NCBI RefSeq assembly: GCF_021497885.1
Contig: NZ_CP046523.1
Location: 1,717,501-1,781,500, forward strand
DNA length: 64,000 bases
Reading direction: 5' to 3'
From: Streptococcus oralis
GTDB taxonomy: Bacteria; Bacillota; Bacilli; Lactobacillales; Streptococcaceae
Shown here piece by piece: positions 16,766 through 25,631 of the stretch. The position numbers and the translations under genes are program-made. A model generated the notes under the pieces. It saw only the letters and a program-made list of their open reading frames with translations. It searched no databases and was not told where the DNA came from. Position 1 is the first letter of the stretch. Every line of letters begins with the position of its first letter.

Positions 16766-19177
16766 CTAACAATTTTCTTTAACAGCTGTTTGACCTGCAA
16801 TACGTCCAAAAGTAAAGATATCCGTAAGCGAATTTCCTCCTAGACGGTTACCTGCATGGAGTCCACCTGCGACTTCTCCGGCAGCATACAAACCAGGAAT
16901 AATTTGACCGTTTTCATTCAAAACGTGTGTTGAAGTATCAATCTTGAGTCCACCCATTGTATGGTGAACGGCTGGTTTTCTCGGTGTTGCGTAAAATGGT
17001 GCAACCTCACACTTGAGATCAAAACTACCTTTATTAAATTCAGGGTCAAAGCCTGCATCAACATAGGAATTGTAATTCTTAATCGTTTCCACTAGAACTT
17101 GTGGGGCCATACCAATCTGAACCGCTAACTCTTCTATCGTATCTGCACGATAGAGAGTGCCTGCTTTGACTTGGGCATCGATTTTTTCTTGGCTAGTATT
17201 GTAGGCAGTTTCCTTGATACGTTCATCTGCGATTAGATAGAACAAGCCTCCATTATCAATCGCTGCTTGAGATAGCTTGTCTCGGCTACCGTACTCATCT
17301 ACAAAGCGCTTCCCTTCAGTATTTACCATGATGAAGTTAGCTGGAGGAACTTGAAGTCCTGAGAAGAGGGCACCTGTTACTGGATCGGATACTGGCATCA
17401 TTTGACTAAAGCCCATACCCACTAGATCTGCACCTACACTTTGCCCTAAAAGAATACCATCTCCTGTTACAGCTGGTGTATTAGATGTGGCAATATCATC
17501 TGCAATTTCAGTCCAGTAGGTATTGTATTTTTGTAGCATCTTTGTATTGGCACCAAATCCTCCAGAAGCTAGAACAACGGCATCTGCATTGACAATGATG
17601 GTTTGACCGTTTCGACCTTCTGCTCTGACACCCTTGACAGCCCCGTCTTTTACAAGCAATTCTTTAACTGGAGAATCTGTCAAAATCTTGCCACCATTTT
17701 CTAGAACATATTTTTGTAGGACGGATATAAAGGCATACCCCATTGGTTGAACCGGCTTATGACCACGACGCCAAAGGGCTCCAACTGGCATTGTCACTTC
17801 ACTACGAACAAATTCAACACCGATGTCTTCCAACCAACGAACAGACTCTAGGGCCCGTTCGGTTAAAACAGAAACCAAATCGTATTGCCCATGAATTTCA
17901 TTTCCTTGTAAATCTTTTCGTTTCCCACCGATATAGGTTTGGATACGATAGAGCAAGGTAGAATCGAACAAATAGCTCGGATCCTGCAAATACTGTTCAA
18001 CCTCAACTTTCAAGGCTCTAAAGTCCTCTAAATATTCTGGATCAATCGTTGATTCATCTGTCGTAATCAATTCTTGAAGCGTATGAGCCTCACCTGGATG
18101 AGCTGAGAAGGTTCCTTGCCATGCTGGATCTGGTGCATTCATTGGACCACCTGCACGAACAGTATTTCCTCCAATTGCAGGAAATTTCTCAACAACAATT
18201 GGCTTCTTACCAGCTTGTAAGACTGCAGCCGCTGCAGCTAATCCAGCTCCTCCGCCTCCGACGATGACAACGTCTGCCTGATAGGTTTTATCTTCTTTAT
18301 CTAGGGCAGATGGCGCTTTTGAACGCTTCCGTAAAACATCTGGATTTGCACCGGCTTGTTTGACTGCACGCGCAACTCCATCTAAAACACCATTTGAAGT
18401 CACAGAAGCTCCTGACACCGCATCAACATTTAAGGTTTGTCCCTCAATGATTTCTGCTGGAATACGGGTAAAGACGACATCTGCGATTCCTGAAGATTCT
18501 CCAGAAGAATCGATTTCAATTTTTTCAATACGGTCCTCAGAAACCGTTACATCCATCGGTAATTTACCATTATGGCCTTCAGTTGTAACATGGTAAGTCC
18601 CCGGTTCAAAGCGAACTTCTTCAGGAAGATTTAGTTGGTTTGCAACGGATACAAAGCGAAGGAAGCGATAAAAACAACTATCTAGGAAATCAACGGTTCG
18701 CTCATCAATCAAATCTCCATTGTCATCAAACGCTCGATGCGCTCGACCAAGTAAAAACTCACTACCTGGCATAACTGTTGCATTTACCCCAGGAGCATCC
18801 AAAATCTGACGAAGATGAAGTTGGGCACGTGAAGAACCTTGAATATCGTAAGAAGCTCCGACAATCATTGTCGGCTTTCCGTCTAGTGGATGAATGTTAA
18901 AAGACAACCACTCGAGCAAGCTATTCAAACTTGATGGAATCGTATGATTGTGCTCGGGTGTCGAGATAATGACACCATCAGCTTCTGAAATAGCTTGATT
19001 AAACTTCTGAATAATAGGTGTGTCTGTTTGATTATCTGTTTCATTGAACATTGGTACATCTGTTATTTCTAAAATCTCAATATCCGCTTTCTGAGCAAAA
19101 TGTCTTCTCATAAATTGCAACAGGTTGCGATTATAGGATTTTTTTGCATTAGTCCCAACAATAGCTACTAATTTCAT
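16766..19177 (-). CDS. Three-domain flavoprotein: NADPH-FMN reductase + FMN-binding + fumarate-reductase-type FAD domain
   Basis: 803 aa, apparently cytosolic (no signal peptide). Residues 1-185 are an NADPH-dependent FMN reductase ([41 protein letters not shown]). Residues 190-285 are an FMN_bind domain with [12 protein letters not shown], where the Thr could carry covalent FMN. From 300 on there is a flavocytochrome-c/fumarate reductase FAD domain ([16 protein letters not shown], ending [20 protein letters not shown]). It probably passes NAD(P)H electrons to an enoate such as fumarate, urocanate or a cinnamate-like acid; the substrate is unknown. Cotranscribed with the 202-aa reductase 25 bp upstream. 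Confidence 0.88.
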   Translation of the reverse strand: MKLVAIVGTNAKKSYNRNLLQFMRRHFAQKADIEILEITDVPMFNETDNQTDTPIIQKFNQAISEADGVIISTPEHNHTIPSSLNSLLEWLSFNIHPLDGKPTMIVGASYDIQGSSRAQLHLRQILDAPGVNATVMPGSEFLLGRAHRAFDDNGDLIDERTVDFLDSCFYRFLRFVSVANQLNLPEEVRFEPGTYHVTTEGHNGKLPMDVTVSEDRIEKIEIDSSGESSGIADVVFTRIPAEIIEGQTLNVDAVSGASVTSNGVLDGVARAVKQAGANPDVLRKRSKAPSALDKEDKTYQADVVIVGGGGAGLAAAAAVLQAGKKPIVVEKFPAIGGNTVRAGGPMNAPDPAWQGTFSAHPGEAHTLQELITTDESTIDPEYLEDFRALKVEVEQYLQDPSYLFDSTLLYRIQTYIGGKRKDLQGNEIHGQYDLVSVLTERALESVRWLEDIGVEFVRSEVTMPVGALWRRGHKPVQPMGYAFISVLQKYVLENGGKILTDSPVKELLVKDGAVKGVRAEGRNGQTIIVNADAVVLASGGFGANTKMLQKYNTYWTEIADDIATSNTPAVTGDGILLGQSVGADLVGMGFSQMMPVSDPVTGALFSGLQVPPANFIMVNTEGKRFVDEYGSRDKLSQAAIDNGGLFYLIADERIKETAYNTSQEKIDAQVKAGTLYRADTIEELAVQIGMAPQVLVETIKNYNSYVDAGFDPEFNKGSFDLKCEVAPFYATPRKPAVHHTMGGLKIDTSTHVLNENGQIIPGLYAAGEVAGGLHAGNRLGGNSLTDIFTFGRIAGQTAVKENC

Positions 19178-19202
19178 GGATTGTTCTCCTTTCTTGAAAT
19201 AC

Positions 19203-19811
19203 CTATGCTTTCAACCATTCTTCCCAGATGAATGATTTTTTTCGATTTGTATCTTCAGGTTTTACTAAAGCTTTTGTTAGTTCAACAAAATTTTGAAATT
19301 CTGAAAAATGTTCTTCCAGTTCTGCAACCTTTTCTGGATTGTTCAAATGACACTCATCATCTAGGACTTGCTCAGAATGACCTAGAAAGAACTCTGTACC
19401 AGGCATAACTCTCGCTTTAAGCTCCGGCGCATCTAAAATCTGACGTAAATGTGCCTGCGCTCTAGATGTTCCTAGCAAACCGAGAGAAGCACCTACAATC
19501 ATCGTTGGTTTATTGATTAAGGCACGACTGGTATAAGCAATCCACTCTAAAGCAGAGGCCAAAGGTGCTGGTATCGTGTGGTCGTACTCAGGTGTTGAAA
19601 TAATCACACCATCTGCGGCAAGAACTTTTTCTGAAAAAGCTTGAACTTCAGCTGGCGCTTGCTTGTCCTCAGGTTCGTTAAATGCTGGCAATTGTTTGAT
19701 TTCCAATACCTCAATGTCGGCTTTATCCGAAAAGTGCTTTTGCATAAATTTCAAGAGTTTCCGATTGGTTGAGCGATCCGAATTGGTTCCAACGATAGCA
19801 ACTAGTTTCAT
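19203..19811 (-). CDS. NADPH-dependent FMN reductase family protein
   Basis: 202 aa flavodoxin-fold reductase. [38 protein letters not shown] and [20 protein letters not shown] are the FMN-binding motifs. It is a close paralogue of the N-terminal domain of the 803-aa protein downstream, with the same motifs at the same spacing. It likely supplies reduced flavin or electrons to that enzyme. First gene of the two-gene operon; ribosome site AAAGGGG. Confidence 0.88.
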   Translation of the reverse strand: MKLVAIVGTNSDRSTNRKLLKFMQKHFSDKADIEVLEIKQLPAFNEPEDKQAPAEVQAFSEKVLAADGVIISTPEYDHTIPAPLASALEWIAYTSRALINKPTMIVGASLGLLGTSRAQAHLRQILDAPELKARVMPGTEFFLGHSEQVLDDECHLNNPEKVAELEEHFSEFQNFVELTKALVKPEDTNRKKSFIWEEWLKA

Positions 19812-19845
19812 CTTGGTACCCCTTTCATTTATTTAATCTACTTTC

Positions 19846-19873
19846 ATTATACTACTTTAGAAAATCTTGTAAA
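19846..19873 (-). promoter_or_regulatory. Promoter of the flavin reductase / flavoprotein operon
   Basis: On the minus strand TTTACA, 16-bp spacer, TATAAT (19846-19851). The inverted repeat GTACT-TT-AGTAC at about 19913-19924, between the two divergent promoters, could be a regulator site. Confidence 0.55.
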
Positions 19874-19963
19874 TCCTTGATAATAAAGACCGTGTTATTC
19901 TATCAGATTATCGTACTTTAGTACAAGTTCGTGAAAAAATTAACAAAATATCTTCATAAACTA

Positions 19964-19992
19964 TTGACCGGCTTCCTTAACTATGATATAGT
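19964..19992 (+). promoter_or_regulatory. Promoter of the MFS transporter gene
   Basis: TTGACC (19964-19969), 17-bp spacer, TATAGT (19987-19992). Confidence 0.65.
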
Positions 19993-20029
19993 CTTGGTGA
20001 AAAAATATACATTTAAGGAGGATGTTTTT

Positions 20030-21229
20030 ATGAAAGAGACATTCAATCGTTGGAGGATTTTAGTCGCGTCTACAGCCATTCTTCTTTGCACAGGTGCCGT
20101 CTATTCCTTTTCTGTTTTTGCCGGACCACTTAGCAGTTCAACAGGCTGGTCCATGTCTGATATTATGTTAGCATTTGCTATCAACTCTGCAATCGGCCCT
20201 ATCCCCATGATTCTAGGAGGTTATTTAGTTGACAAAGGTTATGTAAAATGGACCATCGCCCTCGGCGCTCTCCTATTTGCTAGCGGATTTTACTTAACCG
20301 GCTATGCCAATTCACCAGCCATGCTTTATTTGACCTATGGATTAATGGCCGGGCTTGGTCAAGGTTTTGCCTATTCAGGTGCCCTCTCCAATTCACTTCG
20401 CCTCTTCCCTGATAAACGTGGCTTAGCCTCTGGAATTCTGACAGGTGGCATGGGATTTGCTGCAGTCATCGCTTCTCCAGTCGCGAGCAATCTCATTCAA
20501 CAACAAGATGCCTTCTTTGCTTTTCGTACCATTGGGCTAGTCTATATTGTTGTTATCATCTGTGCAATTTTCTTTATCAAGGCGGCTCCAAGCGGCTACC
20601 AACCAGCAGGCTGGAAAGCTCCTATCCCAACCAAGCAAGGAGCTACTAATAAAAACTGGAAACAAATGCTACAAAGTCCTCTGTTTTACATTATCATTAG
20701 CATGTTCTTTGTCGGCGCCTTTTCTGGTTTGATGATTGCCTCTCAAGCATCACCAATCGGTCAATCAATGTTTGGACTCTCTGCAGGCACTGCAGCTCTC
20801 TATGTCTCTCTTTATTCAATCGCAAACTCTAGTGGTCGTTTTATCTGGGGATCACTTTCTGATAAAATTGGCCGTTCAAAGACCTTATTAATTATCTACT
20901 CTGTCATTGTCCTAGCTTTATTTTCCCTAACTATCGTCCCTGGTCAATTCGGGTTTACCTTAGGAATTATAGGACTTGGTATCTGCTTTGGTGGTGTTAT
21001 GGGGGTCTTCCCATCTATCGTCATGGAAAATTACGGTCCTGCAAATCAAGGGGGCAACTACGGTATCGTCTTCACTGGATATTCTTTAGCAGCATTTTTC
21101 GCTCCCAAAGTCGCTGTTCAAATAGCAATGGCTAATAATGGAAATTATAGTGTAGCTTTTTATGTTGCTATTGCTTTGGCCTTCATTGGACTTATGCTTA
21201 CTATTTTTTATATGAAAAAGAAAGCTTAA
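20030..21229 (+). CDS. MFS transporter, oxalate:formate antiporter-like (OFA) family
   Basis: 399 aa with about twelve membrane helices. OFA-like features are RWRILVASTAILLCTGAVYSFSVFAGPL at the N-terminus, GLGQGFAYSGALSNSLRLFPDKRGLASGI, and GRFIWGSLSDKIGR in the central loop. I took the ATG at 20030, after an AAGGAGG site with ideal spacing; a GTG 33 codons earlier is open but lies before the promoter. Divergent from the flavoprotein operon, so it probably imports the electron-acceptor acid or exports its product (inference). Followed by a terminator. Confidence 0.88.
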   Translation: MKETFNRWRILVASTAILLCTGAVYSFSVFAGPLSSSTGWSMSDIMLAFAINSAIGPIPMILGGYLVDKGYVKWTIALGALLFASGFYLTGYANSPAMLYLTYGLMAGLGQGFAYSGALSNSLRLFPDKRGLASGILTGGMGFAAVIASPVASNLIQQQDAFFAFRTIGLVYIVVIICAIFFIKAAPSGYQPAGWKAPIPTKQGATNKNWKQMLQSPLFYIIISMFFVGAFSGLMIASQASPIGQSMFGLSAGTAALYVSLYSIANSSGRFIWGSLSDKIGRSKTLLIIYSVIVLALFSLTIVPGQFGFTLGIIGLGICFGGVMGVFPSIVMENYGPANQGGNYGIVFTGYSLAAFFAPKVAVQIAMANNGNYSVAFYVAIALAFIGLMLTIFYMKKKA

Positions 21230-21237
21230 AGCCCGAA

Positions 21238-21263
21238 AACTTCCTAGATAAGGAAGTTTTTTT
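21238..21263 (+). terminator. Terminator of the MFS gene
   Basis: AACTTCCT-AGATA-AGGAAGTT stem with T7. Confidence 0.85.
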
Positions 21264-21271
21264 GGTATAAT
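21263..21271 (+). promoter_or_regulatory. Extended -10 promoter of the AraC regulator
   Basis: TGGTATAAT immediately after the MFS terminator T tract; no -35 needed for this class. Confidence 0.6.
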
Positions 21272-21304
21272 AAACGTAGTAATAGTATATTGGGAGGATT
21301 TACC

Positions 21305-22174
21305 ATGGCAGACCGTTCACGTTTCTTGCGAGATAACCCATCTGACTTCCCATATGATTTTGAAAGACAAATCCTATCCAAGCAATCTTCTAATACAATT
21401 TATCATTGGCATCCTGAATTCGAGATAATCTATGTCAAAAAAGGAACTGCTACCTTCTATATCAACTCTGAGCGCTTTGAAAGTCATGAAGGTGATATTT
21501 TCCTAATTCAGCCAACGTCTCCTCACGCTATCTACCCTATTGAAAATCAAGAACAAATTTCAACAGTTTTTCGTATCCATTTAGATTTCCTAGGTAGAAG
21601 TCAAATTGACAGTTTTAGCCAACGCTATATCCAACCCCTCCACTCTGGTCACTTTTGCCTTACTCCTCAAATATCACCAGGCGATAAGGCCTATGATCAA
21701 ATTCAATCCTGCCTTCTTTCCCTCTTTTCTATCCTTGAAGAAAAAGGCATATACTACGATCTACTCATAAAATCTAAACTATACGAATTGCTTCATCTTC
21801 TCTTTAAGTATAGATACGTCAATCGACACTATACAGATGATACCTACCAAAAACTAAAAGAAGTGATTTGCTACCTTGAACAGCACTACTCCGAACCCAT
21901 TCATATTGAGCAACTAGCTACAACATTTGGATATAGTAAAAATCACTTTATGAGTATTTTCAAGCAACATACTGGAGCCAGTTGTATGGACTACCTGCTC
22001 CAGTTACGTCTTGAAAAATCCTGTGAGAAACTCGTCCAAACCAACTTCAGTATTCAAGAAATTGCAAGCCAAGTCGGTTTCACCAACCTTTCAAACTTCA
22101 ACCGTCAATTTAAGCAGCACTATCACTTAACACCTAGACAGTATCGAAATCAACAACTTAAAAAGAAAACATGA
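21305..22174 (+). CDS. AraC/XylS family transcriptional regulator
   Basis: 289 aa. The N-terminal half is a cupin-like ligand domain (HWHPEFEIIYVKKGTATFYINSERFESHEGDIFLIQPTSPHAI). The C-terminal 100 residues hold the two AraC helix-turn-helix motifs: IEQLATTFGYSKNHFMSIFKQHTG and SIQEIASQVGFTNLSNFNRQFKQHYHLTPRQYR. Start is the ATG at 21305, 7 nt after GGGAGG. By position it is the likely regulator of the MFS and flavoprotein genes, responding to the transported acid (inference). Confidence 0.92.
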   Translation: MADRSRFLRDNPSDFPYDFERQILSKQSSNTIYHWHPEFEIIYVKKGTATFYINSERFESHEGDIFLIQPTSPHAIYPIENQEQISTVFRIHLDFLGRSQIDSFSQRYIQPLHSGHFCLTPQISPGDKAYDQIQSCLLSLFSILEEKGIYYDLLIKSKLYELLHLLFKYRYVNRHYTDDTYQKLKEVICYLEQHYSEPIHIEQLATTFGYSKNHFMSIFKQHTGASCMDYLLQLRLEKSCEKLVQTNFSIQEIASQVGFTNLSNFNRQFKQHYHLTPRQYRNQQLKKKT

Positions 22175-22180
22175 TTCTTT

Positions 22181-22208
22181 CTCCTTAGTCTTTTCTAAGG
22201 AGTTTTTT
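22181..22208 (+). terminator. Terminator of the AraC regulator
   Basis: CTCCTTAG-TCTTTT-CTAAGGAG stem with T6. Confidence 0.9.
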
Positions 22209-22212
22209 CAAA

Positions 22213-22311
22213 CAAAAAAGCCACCTGATTGGGTGGCCTGTTTAGGGAGATTATTATGAAAAAGAAAGGATTAGGATCTCATTAAATAAAGTTAGGAGGT
22301 CTTTATCTAAT
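22213..22311 (-). ncRNA. CiaR-dependent small RNA (csRNA), copy C
   Basis: About 99 nt on the minus strand. The 5' hairpin AUUAGAUAAAG / CUUUAUUUAAU presents ACCUCCUAA in its loop. The linker contains CAUAAUAAUCUCCCU, complementary to AGGGAG-N5-AUG starts. The terminator is GGCCACC-CAAUCA-GGUGGC with U6. It has the full published csRNA layout and is the intact form of the family here. Confidence 0.9.
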
Positions 22312-22317
22312 GACTAT

Positions 22318-22350
22318 ATGATACACGAGGAGACTTAAAATTACCTTAAC
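22318..22350 (-). promoter_or_regulatory. CiaR box and -10 of csRNA copy C
   Basis: On the minus strand GTTAAG-GTAAT-TTTAAG (22334-22350), N10, TATCAT (22318-22323). Confidence 0.9.
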
Positions 22351-22414
22351 TTTTTTCTGATTTATCATTTTTTTAGAAAAATTTTTTCCAAATGAAATTT
22401 CCTTTCTCAAGTCA

Positions 22415-22615
22415 CAAAAAAGCCACCTGATTGGGTGACTTCTTTAGGAGATTATGATGAAAAAGAAAAGTTTGGGATTTCATTAAATAAAGGGTACTCA
22501 ATGAAAATCGAAATCAGACTAGGCAGATAGACGCAAGCATAACTATAGTTAGCTAAGTCGACTCTAACGAAGGTTGATGAGATTTTCGAAGAGTATTAGG
22601 AGGTCTTTATTTAAT
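22415..22615 (-). ncRNA. CiaR-dependent small RNA (csRNA), copy D, enlarged by a BOX-like insertion
   Basis: Starts near 22615 and ends at the GUCACC-CAAUCA-GGUGGC terminator near 22415, about 201 nt. Arms AUUAAAUAAAG / CUUUAUUUAAU are intact, and the anti-start stretch reads CAUCAUAAUCUCCU (one base changed from the other copies). A 103-nt BOX-like insert (22493-22595) sits in the 5' hairpin loop at the same point as in copy B. It is in tandem with copy C, about 100 bp away, and upstream of no gene on its own strand until copy C. Confidence 0.8.
22493..22595. repeat. BOX-like repeat (boxA-boxC ends) inside csRNA D
   Basis: 103 bp, the same length as the insert in copy B and identical to it for the first 80 bases; the boxA-type end (GATTTTCGAAGAGTA) differs. 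This end is closer to the classical BOX terminus than in copy B. Confidence 0.82.
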
Positions 22616-22621
22616 AACTAT

Positions 22622-22654
22622 ATGATACAAGAGGAGACTTAAACTTTACTTAAG
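22622..22654 (-). promoter_or_regulatory. CiaR box and -10 of csRNA copy D
   Basis: On the minus strand CTTAAG-TAAAG-TTTAAG (22638-22654), N10, TATCAT (22622-22627), ending 14 bp from the stop of the GNAT gene. Confidence 0.9.
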
Positions 22655-22668
22655 AAAAAATGATTTTT

Positions 22669-23085
22669 TTATCTTTTTCGATCCACCCAAATCATGCCTG
22701 TACAATCATAAGTAGATAAGGTTTCAAATCCCAGAGAACGATAGAATCCCAAGGTTTTTTCTGTCTGTTCGGTCACTAGTTGGACTTGATAGGCATCTTT
22801 GAAGTCACCTAAAGCCTCTTTCATCAAGTCGCTACCAATCCCTTGGCGCTGATAGCTAGGCAAAACGATCAAATCCTGGACAAAAATCGATGAGAAACCA
22901 TCTCCGACCAAACGGACCAAGCCCACCACGGCATCGCCATCATGTGCCAGATAAATCGCTAATGAATGAGACAAGGCCTTCTCCAACATCTGAGGTTGAT
23001 GTGTATAATTTGTCCATCCAACTGCATGATAGAGATGCGAAACATCCTCTAGCTTGACGATTTCTTGCCTTCTAATAGTAATCAT
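22669..23085 (-). CDS. GNAT family N-acetyltransferase
   Basis: 138 aa, a single acetyltransferase domain. The acetyl-CoA motif A is LIVLPSYQRQGIGSDLMKEAL and motif B is TEKTLGFYRSLGFETLS. Substrate unknown. 11 bp downstream of another GNAT gene, so probably cotranscribed. The csRNA D promoter begins just past its stop. Confidence 0.9.
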   Translation of the reverse strand: MITIRRQEIVKLEDVSHLYHAVGWTNYTHQPQMLEKALSHSLAIYLAHDGDAVVGLVRLVGDGFSSIFVQDLIVLPSYQRQGIGSDLMKEALGDFKDAYQVQLVTEQTEKTLGFYRSLGFETLSTYDCTGMIWVDRKR

Positions 23086-23096
23086 CTCAATACCTC

Positions 23097-23792
23097 TCAG
23101 AATTCTCTCAAGCTCTTGTGCTGCCGTCCATCTTTATAAAAGTTTTCAGGAGACAGCCATGCTTCCAAACGGGATTTGACTTGAGGCCAGTCCTTATCAA
23201 TCATAGCGAGCCAATCCGTATCCCTCGTGCGCCCCTTATAAACGACTGCCTGACGGAAGGTTCCTTCATAGACAAAGCCCAAACGTTCCGCAGCTCGTCT
23301 GGATGGAAAATTTAGAGCATCGCATTTCCACTCATAGCGACGATAGTTAAGCTCCTCAAAAACATAGCGTGCCAAGAGATACTGAGCTTCTGTTCCTATC
23401 CTCGTCCCCTTAAGAGCAGGAGAAAAAGTGACGGCACCCACTTCTATTACTCGGTTATTCTGGTCAATACGCATGAGAGAAAAAGTTCCCAAAGCCTTAC
23501 AAGTTGTCTTATCTATAATCACGTAGTAAAAACGGTCCTTACGAGCTAACATCTGATTTAAGACGGTAACCAGTTCCTCCATATCTGCCACTGGTTCCTG
23601 AAAGAGGTAGGTCCACATCTCCCGAGGAGTATCTGGACCATAAACAGCTAATAAATCCTCCGCATGCTTTCCCACCGAAAGAGCCTCTATCCGAGCGTAG
23701 CGCCCTTCTAAGAAATCAATGGAAGGCAATTCACCTGGTGTATAACCTTCCATTGACTCACCAATCATCTGACCATACTCATTTACTGGCAT
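23097..23792 (-). CDS. GNAT family acetyltransferase, RimJ/RimL-like
   Basis: 231 aa. VGAVTFSPALKGTRIGTEAQYLLARYVFEELNYRRYEWKCDALNFPSRRAAERLGFVYEGTFRQAVVYKGRTRDTDW is the layout of RimL-type (Acetyltransf_3) enzymes, which often acetylate N-termini or small amines. First gene of the GNAT pair; ribosome site AAGGAGAAA. Actual substrate unknown. Confidence 0.9.
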   Translation of the reverse strand: MPVNEYGQMIGESMEGYTPGELPSIDFLEGRYARIEALSVGKHAEDLLAVYGPDTPREMWTYLFQEPVADMEELVTVLNQMLARKDRFYYVIIDKTTCKALGTFSLMRIDQNNRVIEVGAVTFSPALKGTRIGTEAQYLLARYVFEELNYRRYEWKCDALNFPSRRAAERLGFVYEGTFRQAVVYKGRTRDTDWLAMIDKDWPQVKSRLEAWLSPENFYKDGRQHKSLREF

Positions 23793-23885
23793 CGTTTTTC
23801 TCCTTGTTTTACGCTGAAAATACTATATCCTAAATTGCTCTATATGGAAACTAGCACTCTCCTCAAACCTCATCCACTCACTGCA

Positions 23886-24305
23886 TTAGTGATTCGTTTT
23901 CTTTCTTTTATCTTCTAAGGCTTGATTAATCCGTTGGGTGAGCTTGTGAGTTTGCCAGATCTGGTACAACCATATCAGTCCATAAATCAACAAGAAAAAG
24001 AACCAAAGCAAGGGACTCAACAATGCTGAACCCCAGCCAAAGAATAGGTAGGTCAATACTAAAATAGTAGCTGTCGCTAATAAATGAACTCCTACACGCA
24101 TACTATAAGCAAGAAACTCTAGCCTTTCAAGGATTAAAGTCAATACCCCCATAATTCCACTCATCAAAAACAAAGCTAGAATATTTTTTGTCGTTGGTGC
24201 GGGATAGGTAATACCTGAATAAAACTGAGCCAATAACACCAAACTCAAATAAACAAAGGAGGCCGTCCGCATTCCCGATACAAAATAAGCAATCAATCGC
24301 TTCAT
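23886..24305 (-). CDS. DUF3021 family membrane protein, partner of the LytTR regulator
   Basis: 139 aa with four predicted membrane helices and a charged C-terminal tail (LTQRINQALEDKRKKTNH). It starts 9 bp after the LytTR gene. DUF3021 proteins are regularly paired with a stand-alone LytTR regulator; by analogy with HdrM/BrsM of S. mutans, the membrane partner may hold the regulator inactive. That role is inference here. Confidence 0.8.
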   Translation of the reverse strand: MKRLIAYFVSGMRTASFVYLSLVLLAQFYSGITYPAPTTKNILALFLMSGIMGVLTLILERLEFLAYSMRVGVHLLATATILVLTYLFFGWGSALLSPLLWFFFLLIYGLIWLYQIWQTHKLTQRINQALEDKRKKTNH

Positions 24306-24314
24306 GATTTTCTC

Positions 24315-24770
24315 CTATAAACCTAGATAATCCATTAAGGACTTAACGTATTTCCGACTCACACTCGATTTGATACCCCGAGTCATCTTAGCCATCATGT
24401 TCCCTGAAAAGCTATCCGATAATGACTCTAAATGGTCAATGTTTATAATTGAATGACGCGATATCTGTATAAAGTTACGCCGATTAATTCGATTCTGAAA
24501 GTTTGTCAATGTTTCCTTAGTTTTATAAATCCCGTCTACCGTATAAATGGTCAACAAATTCTTATCGATATCTGCTAGAATAAGATCCTCAATTTTCACC
24601 ATAACCAGATGATCATCCGTTCGAATAGGAATGACCACCTGATTGGTCGTTGAAAATTGTTCTAAATACTCCATGACCTCTCTTGCTTGGTCAGTTAACT
24701 GAGCTGCCTGAATTAAAATGTGTGGGTCTTTTTCTGAAAACTCTGTCTTCATTTCAAAACGAATCTTCAT
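24315..24770 (-). CDS. LytTR-domain DNA-binding regulator
   Basis: 151 aa without a receiver domain. The C-terminal 100 residues are LytTR: VKIEDLILADIDKNLLTIYTVDGIYKTKETLTNFQNRINRRNFIQISRHSIINIDHLESL, then KMTRGIKSSVSRKYVKSL. Located between an ABC exporter permease gene (18 bp) and the DUF3021 gene (9 bp), all in one operon. It likely autoregulates the operon, as in LytTR regulatory systems. I could not find its paired recognition repeats with confidence. Confidence 0.88.
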   Translation of the reverse strand: MKIRFEMKTEFSEKDPHILIQAAQLTDQAREVMEYLEQFSTTNQVVIPIRTDDHLVMVKIEDLILADIDKNLLTIYTVDGIYKTKETLTNFQNRINRRNFIQISRHSIINIDHLESLSDSFSGNMMAKMTRGIKSSVSRKYVKSLMDYLGL

Positions 24771-24788
24771 TTTCTCTCCAATACATCT

Positions 24789-25631
24789 TTATTTTCTCTT
24801 GCTAGACACTTTAACAAATAAAAGCCAAAGAAGAATAGCGACGAGACTGATAATAACCACTATAAAGTATGTTTCTCCCTTTGTCAATAGTTCTTGCCAG
24901 TTGATTTGGATTCCCATTTTTTCTTGAAATTCCTGTAACAGACTGTTATTTCCTGAAAATGCGATCTCTAACCGCTCTTTCATCAAGACTTGTCGATAGA
25001 GAGAAGCAATATAAGTTGCAGGGGTACATTTCATGAAAAGCTGTGCAGAATCAGGTAATACTCCAATAGGGATATAAGTTCCTACTAAAAATCCAGAAGC
25101 AGTTCCCACTATAGTTGCCAGTTTACCAAGGCTATCTACAGATTGAAAACGGTAAATCAAGAGAACATTTACCAAACTTGAAAGTAGACTGCTTAATAAC
25201 ATAATCAAAGCGATTTCCGGTAAATGACTGATAACTGGACTTTCTTTAAAATAAAGGCTCATAACAGCAAACATAAACACCTGCATGACAAAAGAAATGA
25301 CAATACTACTGATTAGATAGGACGCCTGTAAGCCCCAGTTACCTAAATCTGTCAAGAAGAGATCTTGATCCACTTGATTTTCGCGGTCCTGAACCATTTG
25401 TTTAAGAGCTGTAAAACTGGTTGTCATCCCAGTCACAGCCAAGGTCCCACCCATCAGCCAGTTATTTAAAAGGTTCGTACTATTAGGGAGTTGGGACCAA
25501 GAATCCGTCAAATTCTTCTGCAAAAAAATGATATAAAGGAGGAAGGAAATCAATGCCCCCAATAATGAGAAAAATACTCCCGAACGATTACGAAAATATA
25601 AGATAAAATTCCGTTTCAATAAAGCTATCAT
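24789..25631 (-). CDS. ABC transporter permease (ABC-2 type)
   Basis: 280 aa, six hydrophobic helices typical of ABC2_membrane exporters. It has an N-terminal cytosolic stub (LLKRNFILYFRNRSGVFFSLLG) and an extracellular loop before the last helix. Start overlaps the ATPase stop by one base (TAATG), so translation is coupled. It would export a peptide, lipid or drug; the LytTR/DUF3021 pair suggests antimicrobial peptide defence or bacteriocin immunity (inference). Confidence 0.88.
   Translation of the reverse strand: MIALLKRNFILYFRNRSGVFFSLLGALISFLLYIIFLQKNLTDSWSQLPNSTNLLNNWLMGGTLAVTGMTTSFTALKQMVQDRENQVDQDLFLTDLGNWGLQASYLISSIVISFVMQVFMFAVMSLYFKESPVISHLPEIALIMLLSSLLSSLVNVLLIYRFQSVDSLGKLATIVGTASGFLVGTYIPIGVLPDSAQLFMKCTPATYIASLYRQVLMKERLEIAFSGNNSLLQEFQEKMGIQINWQELLTKGETYFIVVIISLVAILLWLLFVKVSSKRK

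Noticed and set aside
19931..20029. 33-codon N-terminal extension of the MFS transporter from a GTG
   Set aside because: The extension spans the predicted promoter and lacks a ribosome site, while the internal ATG has AAGGAGG at ideal spacing.
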